From Zhengitettix transpicula (Eukaryota > Arthropoda > Insecta > Orthoptera > Tetrigidae): a DNA stretch of 64,000 bases. Location: assembly GCA_037074705.1 (NCBI GenBank), contig CM073591.1:76366532-76430531 (forward strand), in the 5' to 3' direction. The notes under the pieces are model-generated. The model saw nothing but the letters and a program-made list of their open reading frames with translations. It searched no databases and was not told the DNA's origin. Made by a program: the position numbers and the translations under genes. The stretch's first letter is position 1, and each line of letters opens with the position of its first letter. Of the stretch, positions 42,295 through 54,753 are shown one piece after another.

Positions 42295-43260
42295 TGTAAT
42301 GCCTATTAATTAAGGCATTAATTGTGATTGATAATCTAAATAGTTAGAGAAACATTATTGACGGCGGTACCGAACCCATAACAGCAACAATGAAGGAGAG
42401 TATTGTTTCTTTGTTGGAAGAGGAAAAATGCGCGCTCAAAATGAGGAGACGGTTGTTGAGTCTTGAGTCGGCTGGAAGGTTGTGCCGAGCACAGATCGTT
42501 TGAAAATCGACGAGACATTATATTAAAAAGTTCAGTCTGAAGTTGGCTGGGAGCATTGATTAAGAAAAGTGCAGTCTTGAGTTTGGTTGGAAGGTTGTTT
42601 GAGCAAAGATTGTTTTAAAATCGACGAGTGATTATATTAAAAACTTCAGTCTGGAGTTGGCTGGGAGCGTTGGTCAAGTTGAAATAGACGAGACCAAACA
42701 TTTACATTTACGCAAGCAGAACTAGAAAACTGCAGTAAGCTGGGCAAGCTGTGAGTGACTCAACCGAGCGAGGGAGAGACGAAGCCGGGGTTTCTGGTTC
42801 CTGATTTTGAAATAGAAACATTTAAATTAGAATCTGTGAGTTCAATAGAAGCTGTGAAAAAAAAATCGTCACTGTGCTTCGAAAGTTAAAAGTATCCTGG
42901 GCAGCCGTAAGTAACAAGAGAACAATAAATTTTGTAAACCGAATTAAAAGATATATGTCAGATATCGTTCTTTTCTTATTGATAAAAAAATTGTTTAAAG
43001 TAGAGTCCATCTTTGAGTATTAATGTCGGCGACAAGCAAAGTTCGTCTATGTTTAGACGAGTAAATATTTCTTTTTTAAATCTAATTTTTGTGTTCTTTA
43101 TTAGTTTTGTATGATTCACCGTTATCAAACCCAGTTGAGACCATGAGAGATTGAGATCTTTTTATTTTAAATTGTAAAATTGTTCAAGGATTAAAATAAA
43201 TTTGTTTGTTGTTTAAAAATTTAATCTTTTTATTTGAAGCCACTCTTTTTAATTATTACA
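42295..43260 (+). mobile_element. Solo LTR of an LTR retrotransposon
   Basis: Starts TGTAATGCCTATTAATTAAGG and ends AATTATTACA (TG...CA), with ATGT directly on both sides as a 4-bp target duplication. Related to 57791-58801 at both ends and over a shared internal block (ATTAAAAGATA-AGTCAGAT, TTATCAAACCCAGT-GA-ACC). AATAAA occurs near 42924 and 43194. A ~114-bp internal tandem duplication begins at 42459 and 42573 (GTCTTGAGT...GGTTGT). It lies about 650 bp upstream of the ERICH2 start, outside the coding exons. Confidence 0.7.
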
Positions 43261-43412
43261 ATGTAGATTAAGAGTGTTAAATGGAGGATTGATACCTAGG
43301 TAATGGAAGAAAGGTATTTAAGAGACTAAGTTACAGACTGACTTTTTAAACAGTAATCAACTCTATTCGGCTTCAGAGAGTAAGGAGCATCATCAGTTTA
43401 CAACCCAGGCAC

Positions 43413-43685
43413 GTGAGCCTCAACTCTAATAGACTTGAGCCAACTCCGTTCCGCCCAAACAAGGGTCTTCATAACCGGCCAAAGAAAGATAAAGGCTTTG
43501 AGCTGAAAACAAGAGAGTTGACACTCTGTTGTGAGACTACATTATTGGATTTAATGAAGACTGATTCTAGTGTTGAGCGATGTTGCTTTCCGAATGCAGC
43601 TCTGAAAACATTTCAACAAGAAATCCGTCACTACTTCTCCACGCGGACTCTGCTAACTTTGATTTCGTTGTTTCAGCGTTTATAA
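43413..43685 (+). other. Open frame of unknown status
   Basis: A 90-codon frame with mixed composition (RLEPTPFRPNKGLHNRPKK, LCCETTLLDLMKTDSSVERCC) sits in locally GC-richer DNA 150 bp after the solo LTR. I recognise no family and no splice structure. It could be remnant retroelement sequence or chance. Confidence 0.2.
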
Positions 43686-44269
43686 CTTTTTGGTTTACTC
43701 TGACGGTAACCTTTCTTCCAGTTTATTATTCTCATTCGAGTGGCATTCAATATATAACTCAGATTTTCCCAGAAAAAAAATTGACAAAGGCATCGTTCAG
43801 CAGAGCATCTCCCGTTGTGAATACGGGAAGAGTTGAAATGGAAGTTTGACCGTGATCGTATTTACACATCAGAAAACTGATAATTTTATGTTTTGGTATA
43901 ATTTCTTTTATATGAAATTGCCCAATCTTTAATGCAAATCTAGGTAACTGTGTTATACATAAATGATTAATGGAGTTGATACCTCGAAAACGATATATGG
44001 ACTTTAGCCGTGAGGAACATCTCTAGAGGAATTGAACCTATGGCAGTTGTTTAGACAACATCTGGATAGGGGTCGAGAAGCTGCGGGCAATACCTAGTGT
44101 GAGAGTTGAAGAGCCATTACAAAGCCGCAAAAGAACTCCTTGAGGAGGCTTTCGTAAAGCCCATTAAAGAAACAAACTTTTGGTAGTCATTAAAAAACAT
44201 TACAAACGGGCTGTCTACTCAGTCTTCTTCATATTTGAAATCGTGTTGCGTACCATCTTAGGTTCTAAT

Positions 44270-44470
44270 GATAATTAATCCGCGTAATTCATAATAAACG
44301 TTTTAATAAATGATTCTCGGTTTATCGACAGAGTAACATTTTTGCCAGGACACCTTCCCTCGACCATAATCATAGCCGCCGTACACCTGAAGATGATGAC
44401 AGTCACGGAAACGTGTTCTGCCAAAAAAAAATACCCGGCTGATTAACAGAGAATTATTTGTTCTATAGAT
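44270..44470 (+). repeat. Ribozyme-like PLE terminus, separate family (E)
   Basis: GCCGTACACCTGAAGATGAT GACAGTCACGGAAACGTGTT CTGCC resembles the B/C termini: CAC, CTGAAGA (44387-44393), hairpin, GAAACGT (44408-44414). After ACGT the next base is G instead of T, so the predicted cleavage site is not canonical. Confidence 0.45.
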
Positions 44471-44474
44471 TCAC

Positions 44475-47090
44475 CGGGAAAGCATTCGTTCATTACTGGA
44501 CTATTTCCTTCCAAAGCAATATTATTTTTTGAAATTTTCCTTATATTTATTTATCGACGCTATCTTGTTTCATGAAAACACAGTTCACGCTTCCTAAATC
44601 TGAAATTCTTCATACTGAATGTTCATGTTCAAGTTCTGACCGACGCACACTTTTACGATTTCCAATACACTTGTGTCTTAAGTAATTTTAGTGCAAGATG
44701 AACTTACTAAGATTATGATATTACGTAATGTAACTTTATTTTAGATAAAAATCTCTTAGCTCGTCAAAGGTAAAGCTTCTTACTGAATGTTTTCTGGTTT
44801 CTACTTCGCACAGGAAGATTAGTTTTTAATAATGGTTTAAAAATATACTCAAAAAATTTAGACTGTGAATGGAACTCAAAATTTAGCAACTCAATGTAGA
44901 TGCTCCGAAAAATTTCATATCAGTGTATAATATGGTTGTAAACGTGAACAAGAGGCAATAAAATGTCTTCTAAACTTTCTGATTTATGTTGCACGTATAG
45001 CGTTTAAATATTTAATACTATCGGTTATGAAAAGTTAATGAAGTACTTCATATTACAGGAGGGGAAAAAACCCGTCCGTATGGAAACCATAACTGCGGTC
45101 TAATGATACAAAGTTATGTTCGAATATATAAAGCTTCCATTATTTAAAAGCTGATTTAAGTTTAGGGTAGGCACAGTTAAATACTTCATTCGAATTTATT
45201 TTAGCATTCAATAACTGATGAAGGAAATGGAAGTTAGGGGAGCGAAAAAATAACACGATAATTAATTAATTTTGAAGAAGTTGACGATATTTCAATATAG
45301 TATATTTTTTCTCCTACAATGTACGTTTTGTAAGTATTTCCAAATTATGCGTGTTATATTTAAATTTATTTATCTCAGATTAAGTGTGAAAGGTAGTTTG
45401 CATCCGTCTGATTGTAATATATATCTGGAATTTCCACAGTGTTGCAACATATTCAGCTTTCATTTTTTGCCTATGAATGGCTGTGTTACACCAGATGAGA
45501 GACGAAACTTTTTTTTATTGTACTAAAAATGTTTAAAGTAAATGTAACTTAAACTAAATGTAATTTCTATTAACTAACTTAAATTTTTCTGACCTAAGTG
45601 GCCACGAATTATTATAATTCTATGCTGTATATTACGACAGCGACTCATTAAAGACAATACTTATTTAGCTTAATGTGTTAGGTTACTCATTCGCTAAGAC
45701 GTAATGGTTCAGCATTTAAAACGAATTGCGCGTTAGATTTAAATTTCTCTAATACGCTTAGAAGGCAAAACAGATCAATGACAGATATTTACGTTGATAG
45801 ATTGTCATATGAGTCCTAAAGAGTAAAAATTGAGTCTTTCAGAGGTTAACATTTAGGCCAGGTTTTATGTAGTTTCAAACCCAGTTTCTGCACGTTGCTA
45901 TTAACATCGCCAATGTATACGAATAACTTTTTTTTAACACATGTCAGAACTAATACCAGTTATAGAGGGTTGTGTTTTGTACAAGTTCATTTTGCAAGTC
46001 CTATCAGAGCTTCGTTCGATTTCTGTCATATAGGGGACATATTAGGGTAGTCATAAGTCTTCAGTCACGCGGCCTACACATTTGATTTAGCTGAGAAAGA
46101 TGCAATTCATTTTGATTTATTGTTTGGTAACAATGATTCGCAAAACAAAACACAAAATAGCAATGATTCATAATAGTCAATTCATAGTTTTACACAACTG
46201 TTTTAAAATCTGCTACCATCTAAGAATATTACTTCCATAGAAGTTAACCTAATTATGAAGCCCGGATTTCTGTTTTACAACCTATATTCAAGAAGAATGT
46301 ACAGTCTTGAAAGCGTATGTAATTATACCAATTTCTCAGAATAACAACCAATTAACGTTCTTAATTAATTATGATTCAAATACCAAATTATTTTTGATAA
46401 TTCCAACTTTTGAATGTTAATACAGTCGAAGGCTGACGGGTATTTTTTATAACATATGTTGCATTTCGTGTATATGCGTAACTGTTGTTTTCAGCAACAA
46501 TGCGTTCGATATGCAAATAAAAAATTAATTAACATTTTATATCATGGGTAACAGACAGATAAAAAAAACTCCAGTGGTAACTTGATCGGGGAGGTTTCTA
46601 TAAAATAAATATTTAATTTAATATTGAAGAGATCAATTTTAATAGTTTTGTCTGGACTATAACTTAGGGTTACGAACCAATTACAATAACTCGCACATTT
46701 CGCTTTGATTGCCACACAGTGAAAAAGTGAAGGCATTTTCTTTGTTAAAGAATGATAAACCGAAAATGATTACTCGTTTATAATAACATCAAATGTAGGA
46801 CGTAGTTAATTTTTTAACTATATAAACAAATAACAGAATTCAGTTGCATTAAAGAAATAATAGTTGTAATTGCATAATACTTTGCAAAACAATTCTACGT
46901 AAATATATAAATGAATCAATTAGTTTAGCTAAATTTTGATGGGTCACTTTTGAAACTAAATGAAATAAAACTTCGGTGAAGATTTTTGAAGACTAAATAT
47001 TGTTGACAATCAATCTGAATGAATCAGGAGCGGTTTTACAATGGTAGATTGTGCATCTGAAATTCAAGCTTACCTATATATTCTTACGGC
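44475..47090. other. AT-rich intergenic DNA, nothing recognised
   Basis: No supportable gene or repeat. Confidence 0.5.
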
Positions 47091-47093
47091 CTT

Positions 47094-47341
47094 GATGTCA
47101 TGAGGCGCTAGTGAGGACACGTTTCTACAGCATCTTCTACACTACTACAAGACTTGTAACAGAGTACGCCAGATGCACGGTTATTGATCTCGTTGACAGT
47201 GAGTCCACAGGTTGCGGTGCAGATCCAAGTCTCGGTTCCCACGTGATGATATACAACAGTCTCACTGGATCGATAGACTTGGTTGTTGGTGAGAGGCGAA
47301 GTGGTTTCTCTGCCACCACTAACTTCCTATCCGCAATTTAG
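47094..47341 (+). other. GC-richer open segment, possible orphan exon or retro-derived piece
   Basis: About 250 bp of balanced composition in AT-rich DNA, open on both strands. The + frame reads TRLVTEYARCTVIDLVDSES, GSHVMIYNSLTGSIDLVVGE and ends at TAG 47339; the - frame is also open over 60 codons. No family recognised and no convincing acceptor on either side. Confidence 0.2.
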
Positions 47342-47344
47342 ATT

Positions 47345-48654
47345 CTGTAATTTTTAAATTTTTGGATATGTAAAATAATTATATCAGCAATAATTTGTTG
47401 CACAAAGCTAACGGATACCGTACCGCATGTATTATCTACAGTAGTATAACAAATTACTGAACAATACCTAATATTTACTTTGCTTCTTGTAGACGTTTCC
47501 TATTCTTTGACAACATGTAATATTTCCCGCTGGCTGGAATTTTGAAATGTGTTTCAATGGCAACGCGATTCATAAAGTAAACTTTCTACTGTCGATGATA
47601 TAAAATGCACTAATTTGAAGCTTATCTTCAATAATATTGAAGTCCGGCTACTGATATATTGTAAGCATTAGAGAAAATGCTAATTATAATTATCTTTAAT
47701 CTGTGAGTCGTAAATAAATCCATAACTCACGGTATATTCAGACTCTTGCTGAAAATGAATATAATGAAGCCATTATTCAAAACGGGATAAAACTCTTGGT
47801 AAAGGTGACACTAAATAGCTTAGTAGATCACAGCACTAAATACGAATTTTATCATCCCACCAAAATTTTATTCATAACATAACATAAAAGGAAAATTTAC
47901 ATTTTATTTTAGTCATAATGCTTTAACTGAAACAGGTTATGGAAAAACGTTACAGACCATTAAATATAGCATTAAAATTAAGATAATATAATCTTTTACA
48001 ATTTGAAGGTATGGAAATTTATAATTATTTTCAACTTAATGAACAAACAGAGGTCAATGGAACCAGTTTAATGAATTATTTCATTAATACAGATCTGAAA
48101 TCATTGTCACTAATTCACTTTTAATGTCTTCATCTAATATCCTTCAACACAAAGACATATGATCAATATGTTTATATATATCTTTGCTTCAACAGAATGA
48201 CACACATTAACATTAGTACATATAAAATTAGACTGCAATTTTAAGTATGGCCTTCATATTAATAATGTTCACAAATATATATTGTACAGTAGTATTCACT
48301 TATTTAGATGCTTGACTAAACTTGAACCCACAGATACATCATTATAGATTTATTCAGTTATTTTGCCCTTTATTTCTGATGGATAAAGAGTTTGTGAAGC
48401 AAATTCTGAAAAACTTGAATAGGGTCTTTGTTTTTTAAAAGAGGTTCTTTTAAGTACGATATTTAAAATGGGAAACCTCTCTTGGTTTGTGTTTTTAAAA
48501 TTGTCATCCTCGAATAAAATAAGTCTTCTGATGTAATTAATGTCACATGCTAGTTATTAATATATTACATACTCAACAAAATATTACCAACAAAATCCCT
48601 TATATAAGTAGAACAATTTGGTAAAGCAAATTACCAAAAAAAATGAGGTTAGTG
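47345..48654. other. AT-rich intergenic DNA, nothing recognised
   Basis: No coding or structured signal found. Confidence 0.5.
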
Positions 48655-48805
48655 GAAAGATTAAATACTAATTAGAATAGCCAAATAACAGACAAAATAA
48701 GATATTATTAACTTCACACAACATTTCTTCAATCCTTGAAGCTTTCATCAGGTGATGCAAGAAACTAGCCATTAGTATGACATAACAATACAGGTGACGA
48801 ACTCA
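48655..48805 (-). repeat. Family C PLE terminus with ribozyme-like motif
   Basis: Left part GAATAGCCAAATAACAGACA AAATAAG and TTCACACAACATTTCTTCAA TCC. On the - strand: CAC, CTGATGA, AAG, CTTCA...TGAAG hairpin, then GAAATGTTGTGTG. CTGATGA is the fully canonical box. The stem III strand ATGT is a weaker variant of ACGT. Confidence 0.6.
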
Positions 48806-51060
48806 AAAGAAATTTAATATTTTAATTTATAAAAGTGTGTGTAAATTCTTCTCTTGTGACTTGACAAGATCGTGTTTGCCTAACAATACATAAACCTACT
48901 CCTGAAAATTAAAGGGAGTTCAAATGGTAGAAAAAATTTAAGTTAATATCAAGGTTATTTAATTGTTAAGCAGTTTTCTTTAAATCAACAAAATTGCTGC
49001 CTGAGCCATAAAATGGGATTTTAGAACATTCACCAAAGTAAGCTTTTCACTTTATAACAGTGGAAACATTTTATCAAAATTAGTATGACCATTATATTCT
49101 GAAAAATTTACAAAGACAAAGTGACAGACAGGAAATCAAATTACATATGTTAATGATCCTCTGAATCATGAAATGTAATTATAAGCTAAATTCACTTGAT
49201 TCTTAGCAATGTCCACAAATGTGTATAAATTGTATATTGATATTATTTAAAATGAGTACAATGCATATGAATTACAAATGATTTCATAAGTAACAGAATG
49301 ATATCACTATTCCTCATCATATTTAAATTGCAACAGAGAAGGAAATACTGAATTACAGTTACAAATAATTTCAATATGCCATCCTCTCCAATCTGATATC
49401 TGAATCATTACTGTATCAAACTTGTTTGAATTGAAATAAGATGAGATGATCCCGTTCATACTGCAAAGCTGCACCAACCCATGAGAGGTGTTAAGCACGC
49501 TCCAAACATACGGTCAAGTTTAATATTTTGTTGGTGTAGTACAATTCTTTGGACAATAAACAATTATTATTATTAGTTGCTGGGTGCCCTCCCTTCATAT
49601 AACAATGAAAATATTGTGCATTAATTATATTAGGGTTACCTACTGACTTGATTTTTTTTATATTTTGTATGAGTAATATAGTTATAACATTTAATTGGCT
49701 TTTTCTGTTGTCAATAATCATTTGGAGAAATAAAAAGAAACACTGCTAAATTGCCATAGTTTTGTGATTCTTGTTTTTCATTGTTAACTTAGTGTTAAAT
49801 TTGGATCACTGTACTATTGTTTTCTTGGGAATAATTGTTTGCTTCTGCATTGAAATTTTATGTGCAAAACAAAATCAACATTTTGTATTTATTTATAATC
49901 CCAGGTATTTCCTCATAATTTGTGCCAAGATGTGTATGGATTTTGGGGAGCCTTCCTATTGTATGTCATTATCAATTTAAAAGTGTTCTTCATGTCATTT
50001 CAAAATGTCTGAAATAGCACTTATAAAAACTACAAAATATGAAGACATATATGTCACAATATTTTTTGGTGGGACAAGATCCATGGGACCTACATACAGA
50101 ATAGCAAACAAATGTGTATGTCGAGTGTATAACACTGTTCAACACTTATCAAAAATTAAAATCCTGTTACAAATTCCTCCTATATGTAAACCATACCTGG
50201 TGTACAAAACAAACAGGCTTTGCTATGGCGAATCCTCTGTGAATTTATCCATTGCTGCTCAGCATTAAAATAGTTTCTTCACGTATTTACAAAAGAATTG
50301 AAAGTTTGTTGCCAACAACTACAGGTATTTAAAATGTTCTAGGAAAGCTAATTTATAGCCATGATATAATATTTCTAGAAATCAAAATAATGTTATTCTT
50401 CCATTAGTCTGGTATAATAACTCCGTAAATAAGGTTCAACACTAATTCATAAATACAATTATTTATGGTCTTAATAATAAACAGAATCCTGTTGGGATAT
50501 TTTTGGATTTAACCAATTCTTTGGGTCTTGTGGACATCCATTCTCTGAGGAAAGATTCATACCATGACATGAGTTGAACTTGCAATAGTACATTTACATT
50601 AAATCTGCAAATTGATTATATCAATAGCACTGGTATCAGGATTTAGTCTGACACTGAAAAACATATTTTCTTTCTTGGTCTTCTACTCTCCTTTATTTTT
50701 AGTAACAACCAGAAGTTTTCAGTTCAGCTGTACAGCATGATGTTAATTATATATAACTCCAGAAAACCTGTAATGCCCAATTTTGCAGATGAAAATCTAC
50801 CTAAATTAGTAGTGAACTTTAAAATTCCAGAATGTTTCATAAACAGAACCATTAAATCCACATGTACATTAAATTTTAAGAAAGTTTTCAGATTAAAAAA
50901 CAGGACAGTAGAATAACCAACTAAACCTTATTACATGGGTATTCTTATGAATAGTATATATTATAAAATTTGATGGCCATTATGACAGAAATAAAATTAA
51001 ATAGGTTATTAATACTATAATACACTAATATTAAAATAATTAGACTCGTGACTAATTAGA
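48806..51060. other. AT-rich intergenic DNA, nothing firmly recognised
   Basis: Short open frames near 49771-49980 and 50005-50268 have no recognisable domain or splice sites and AT-biased composition; not called as genes. Confidence 0.4.
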
Positions 51061-51101
51061 CTATCACTTGATAGTGGGAGAGGTATAGGGAATGTGTGTG
51101 T

Positions 51102-51119
51102 ATATATATATATATATAT
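51102..51119. repeat. (TA)n at left edge of the PLE palindrome
   Basis: TA run directly joined to the inverted-repeat end TTGGTATGGAAAGG. Confidence 0.9.
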
Positions 51120-51202
51120 ATTGGTATGGAAAGGATAGAGAGATAGGTTGTGGCTTACCTGAAAGTGAAGTACGGTGTCGCCATGAGGAACTGAAGGTTG
51201 TT

Positions 51203-51243
51203 CTTCAAATTTTCGGAGGCTCTCAGCCTCCTTCTTCAGGAAG
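51203..51243 (-). ncRNA. Hammerhead-like motif in left PLE 3' UTR
   Basis: Exact mirror of 55088-55128, in sense orientation relative to the left copy's ORF, about 335 nt past its stop codon. Confidence 0.55.
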
Positions 51244-51462
51244 GAGTGTTACACCATTCCGTGCACCGGCCGGCTGCGGACTGCGGAGATTTGACCGCCG
51301 CACGGCCAGTAGCCCATAAACAATCAACACCCCCACCAAGCCACTAACTTTCTCTCTCAGGGGGAGGTTGTGGCATAGGAAAGGTTAGGATACAGATCAT
51401 TCATACAAAGCATCCCATGTATACATGTATGCTTGAACATACATACAAATACACATGAACAT

Positions 51463-51490
51463 GCACACACACACACACACACACACACAT
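51463..51490. repeat. (CA)n in PLE 3' UTR (mirrored as (GT)n at 54842-54866)
   Basis: The dinucleotide run occurs at the same place in both arms; it belongs to the element. Confidence 0.9.
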
Positions 51491-51577
51491 GTATGCATAC
51501 TTACACATACATGAGCATGCTCATACATACTCACATGGTCTCGTGAAAGAGGAGATGGTATGCAGGAAGGGCACTAA

Positions 51578-53400
51578 TTACAGGATGTTGAGTCCAGGGC
51601 TTTGCCTGGACTGCAAGACATGTTGGAAAGATAGTTCCCATAGATGGAGTTCTGCTTCTGATGAATCGGGGGGTAGAGCTTTAAGGATGGTGAGTGTGAA
51701 GCATTGGTCGAAATTGTTTATGTTGTGGTTTTGGGCGTGAGCAGCTACTGGGAATTGGATTTTAGATAGTTTGACAGTGCTGCGGTGGTTGGCTATTCGT
51801 TCAGGGAGGGGTCTTTTGGTTTGGCCTATATAGAAGGCAGGGCAGAGTCTGCAGTTAATTTGGTAGATGGTGTGGGAGGAGAGGCAGGTGATATTTTCTC
51901 TGATTTTGAAGGTTTTTGTCTGATTATGAAAGGTTGTGGTGGGCTGTAAGATAGGGCAAACATGGCATCTGCTCCTACCACAAGGTTTGCAACCCGGCAG
52001 GGGTGGGCGGGTGGTGGTGTGGGTTTTCCAAGGGTGTACAAGTAAATTTCGGAGGTTGGGTGGGCGTCTGAAGGCAACCCCTGGGCAGGTGGGGAGTATA
52101 GTGGGGAGGATGGTTTTTAATTCAGGGTTGGATTGCAGTCCAGTGTAAGCTAGGCGGAGAATGGAATTGATTTTTTGTAGTCCTGGGAAGTAGGTTGTCG
52201 TGAGGGGTGGACTACTTTTTTTGTTTTGGACAAGAGTGGGTGTGGTTGTTTGGAGGTTTGATAGGGCCCGGGTTATCTGTTTTTGGAGGAGGTTGCTGGG
52301 ATAGTTTCTGTTGATGAAGGCATTAAGGATCCGGTTGGTGTAAGAGGCGAGGCTGTTCCAGGTGGAGCAAATACGTGCTCCCCTGAGGGCTAGACTGTAT
52401 GGGAGGGAGCATTTTGTGTGGTGTGGGTGGCAACTGGTGAAGTGCAAATATTGAAGTGTGTTTGTAGGTTTGATGTGGACAGATGTGTTGATCGTGCCCG
52501 AGCTCAGGTGTACGTCAACGTCTAGGAAGGTGACTTTGGTTGGGGAGTGGTTCCAGGTGAATTTAACGGGGTGTTTGGTGTTCAGGGTGTGGAGAAATTC
52601 GGATAGGGAGTCTGGTCCGTGAGTCCATAGCATGAAGATGTCATCTATGAACCTGAACCAGGCCAGGGGTTTTAATGGGGAGGAATTTAGGTGGGCCTGT
52701 TCCAGGCGTCCCATGAACAGGTTGGCGTAGGATGGGGCCATCCGGGTGCCCATAGCTGTGCCACTGGTTTGATGGTAAATGTTGTCCTGGAAGGAGAAGT
52801 AATTTCTGGTGAGGACAAACTGGGTGAGAGAAACCAGAAAACTGGTGGTGGGGAGAGAATTTTGTGGCCTGCGGGACAAGAAGTGTTCAAGTGCCGCTAG
52901 TCCATTGGTATGGGGAATATTGGTGTAAAGTGACACTACATCTATAGTGACCAAAAGGCTGTCAGGTGGAAGAGGTTTTGGTAGTTCGTGGAGACGGCGT
53001 AGGAAGTGGTTGGTGTCTTGGATGAATGAGGGTAGGTTTTCTACTATTGGTTGGAGGGACTCATCCACCAATGCAGAAATCCTCTCAGTAGGGGAATTGT
53101 AGCCGGCAACTATTGGGCGGCCCGGTATATTAGGTTTGTGGGTTTTGGGGAGCAAGTAGAAGGTGGGTGTTCTGGGTTTTTTGGGGGTGAGGAGTTCAAT
53201 GGAGGCTGATGATAATTTTTGAAGTTTTCCATGTGAACGGACAAATTGGTCTATTTCTGAGTTGATGGCCGGGTTGGGGTCAGTAAGTACAGGTTTGTAG
53301 GTTCTGTCGTCTCTCAGCTGGCGAAGTGCCTCAGCCGTGTACTTCTCCAAGTCCATGACGACAACGGTGGAGCCCTTGTCAGCTGGGAGAATGACAATTT
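51578..53400 (-). CDS. Penelope-like element RT and GIY-YIG protein, 5'-truncated (left copy)
   Basis: An open frame of about 607 PLE-derived codons. PLE proteins copy their RNA onto nicked chromosomal DNA. In order: LPADKGSTVVVM, FYLLPKTHKPNIPGRPIV (fingers), VTIDVVSLYTNIPH (motif A, catalytic Asp), GTAMGTRMAPSYANLFMG (motif B), WFRFIDDIFMLW (motif C, catalytic DD), VTFLDVDV; then the Cys knuckle PCGRSRCHVCPIL and the endonuclease with IYQINCRLCPAFYIGQTKRP, the R/H pair and the Glu in EAELHLWE. The stop is at 51578. Reading upstream past 53400 enters the opposite copy, so the N-terminal ~22 codons of the longer open frame (to 53467) are a junction artefact. N-terminal PLE sequence is missing. 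All visible catalytic residues are intact, indicating a young insertion. Confidence 0.9.
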
Positions 53401-54753
53401 CTTTACACCAATATTCCCCATACCAATGGACTAGCGGCACTTGAACACTTCTTGTCCCGCAGGCCACAAAATTCTCTCCCCACCACCAGTTTTCTGGTTT
53501 CTCTCACCCAGTTTGTCCTCACCAGAAATTACTTCTCCTTCCAGGACAACATTTACCATCAAACCAGTGGCACAGCTATGGGCACCCGGATGGCCCCATC
53601 CTACGCCAACCTGTTCATGGGACGCCTGGAACAGGCCCACCTAAATTCCTCCCCATTAAAACCCCTGGCCTGGTTCAGGTTCATAGATGACATCTTCATG
53701 CTATGGACTCACGGACCAGACTCCCTATCCGAATTTCTCCACACCCTGAACACCAAACACCCCGTTAAATTCACCTGGAACCACTCCCCAACCAAAGTCA
53801 CCTTCCTAGACGTTGACGTACACCTGAGCTCGGGCACGATCAACACATCTGTCCACATCAAACCTACAAACACACTTCAATATTTGCACTTCACCAGTTG
53901 CCACCCACACCACACAAAATGCTCCCTCCCATACAGTCTAGCCCTCAGGGGAGCACGTATTTGCTCCACCTGGAACAGCCTCGCCTCTTACACCAACCGG
54001 ATCCTTAATGCCTTCATCAACAGAAACTATCCCAGCAACCTCCTCCAAAAACAGATAACCCGGGCCCTATCAAACCTCCAAACAACCACACCCACTCTTG
54101 TCCAAAACAAAAAAAGTAGTCCACCCCTCACGACAACCTACTTCCCAGGACTACAAAAAATCAATTCCATTCTCCGCCTAGCTTACACTGGACTGCAATC
54201 CAACCCTGAATTAAAAACCATCCTCCCCACTATACTCCCCACCTGCCCAAGGGTTGCCTTCAGACGCCCACCCAACCTCCGAAATTTACTTGTACACCCT
54301 TGCAAAACCCACACCACCACCCGCCCACCCCTGCCGGGTTGCAAACCTTGTGGTAGGAGCAGATGCCATGTTTGCCCTATCTTACAGCCCACCACAACCT
54401 TTCATAATCAGACAAAAACCTTCAAAATCAGAGAAAATATCACCTGCCTCTCCTCCCACACCATCTACCAAATTAACTGCAGACTCTGCCCTGCCTTCTA
54501 TATAGGCCAAACCAAAAGACCCCTCCCTGAACGAATAGCCAACCACCGCAGCACTGTCAAACTATCTAAAATCCAATTCCCAGTAGCTGCTCACGCCCAA
54601 AACCACAACATAAACAATTTCGACCAATGCTTCACACTCACCATCCTTAAAGCTCTACCCCCCGATTCATCAGAAGCAGAACTCCATCTATGGGAACTAT
54701 CTTTCCAACATGTCTTGCAGTCCAGGCAAAGCCCTGGACTCAACATCCTGTAA
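53401..54753 (+). CDS. Penelope-like element RT C-terminal half and GIY-YIG protein, 5'-truncated (right copy)
   Basis: Starts inside the RT just after motif A (NIPHTNGLAALEHF) and keeps motif B, the FIDD box, the Cys knuckle and the full GIY-YIG domain to the stop at 54751-54753. It differs from the left copy at two residues in what I compared (PRVAF against PGVAF; HPCKT against HPWKT). With fingers and motif A lost it cannot be an active RT. It has no start codon of its own. Confidence 0.88.
   Translation, partial: LYTNIPHTNGLAALEHFLSRRPQNSLPTTSFLVSLTQFVLTRNYFSFQDNIYHQTSGTAMGTRMAPSYANLFMGRLEQAHLNSSPLKPLAWFRFIDDIFMLWTHGPDSLSEFLHTLNTKHPVKFTWNHSPTKVTFLDVDVHLSSGTINTSVHIKPTNTLQYLHFTSCHPHHTKCSLPYSLALRGARICSTWNSLASYTNRILNAFINRNYPSNLLQKQITRALSNLQTTTPTLVQNKKSSPPLTTTYFPGLQKINSILRLAYTGLQSNPELKTILPTILPTCPRVAFRRPPNLRNLLVHPCKTHTTTRPPLPGCKPCGRSRCHVCPILQPTTTFHNQTKTFKIRENITCLSSHTIYQINCRLCPAFYIGQTKRPLPERIANHRSTVKLSKIQFPVAAHAQNHNINNFDQCFTLTILKALPPDSSEAELHLWELSFQHVLQSRQSPGLNIL

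Noticed and set aside
49771..50268. Two small + strand frames as genes
   Set aside because: AT-driven composition, no domain, no splice sites, no neighbouring exon.
52687..52900. Additional frames open on the reverse strand of the PLE (mirrored at 53431-53644)
   Set aside because: They are antisense shadows of the conserved RT motif B region.
53401..53467. N-terminal part of the long - strand PLE frame starting at 53467
   Set aside because: These codons are the opposite strand of the + copy; the frame is open across the join by chance.
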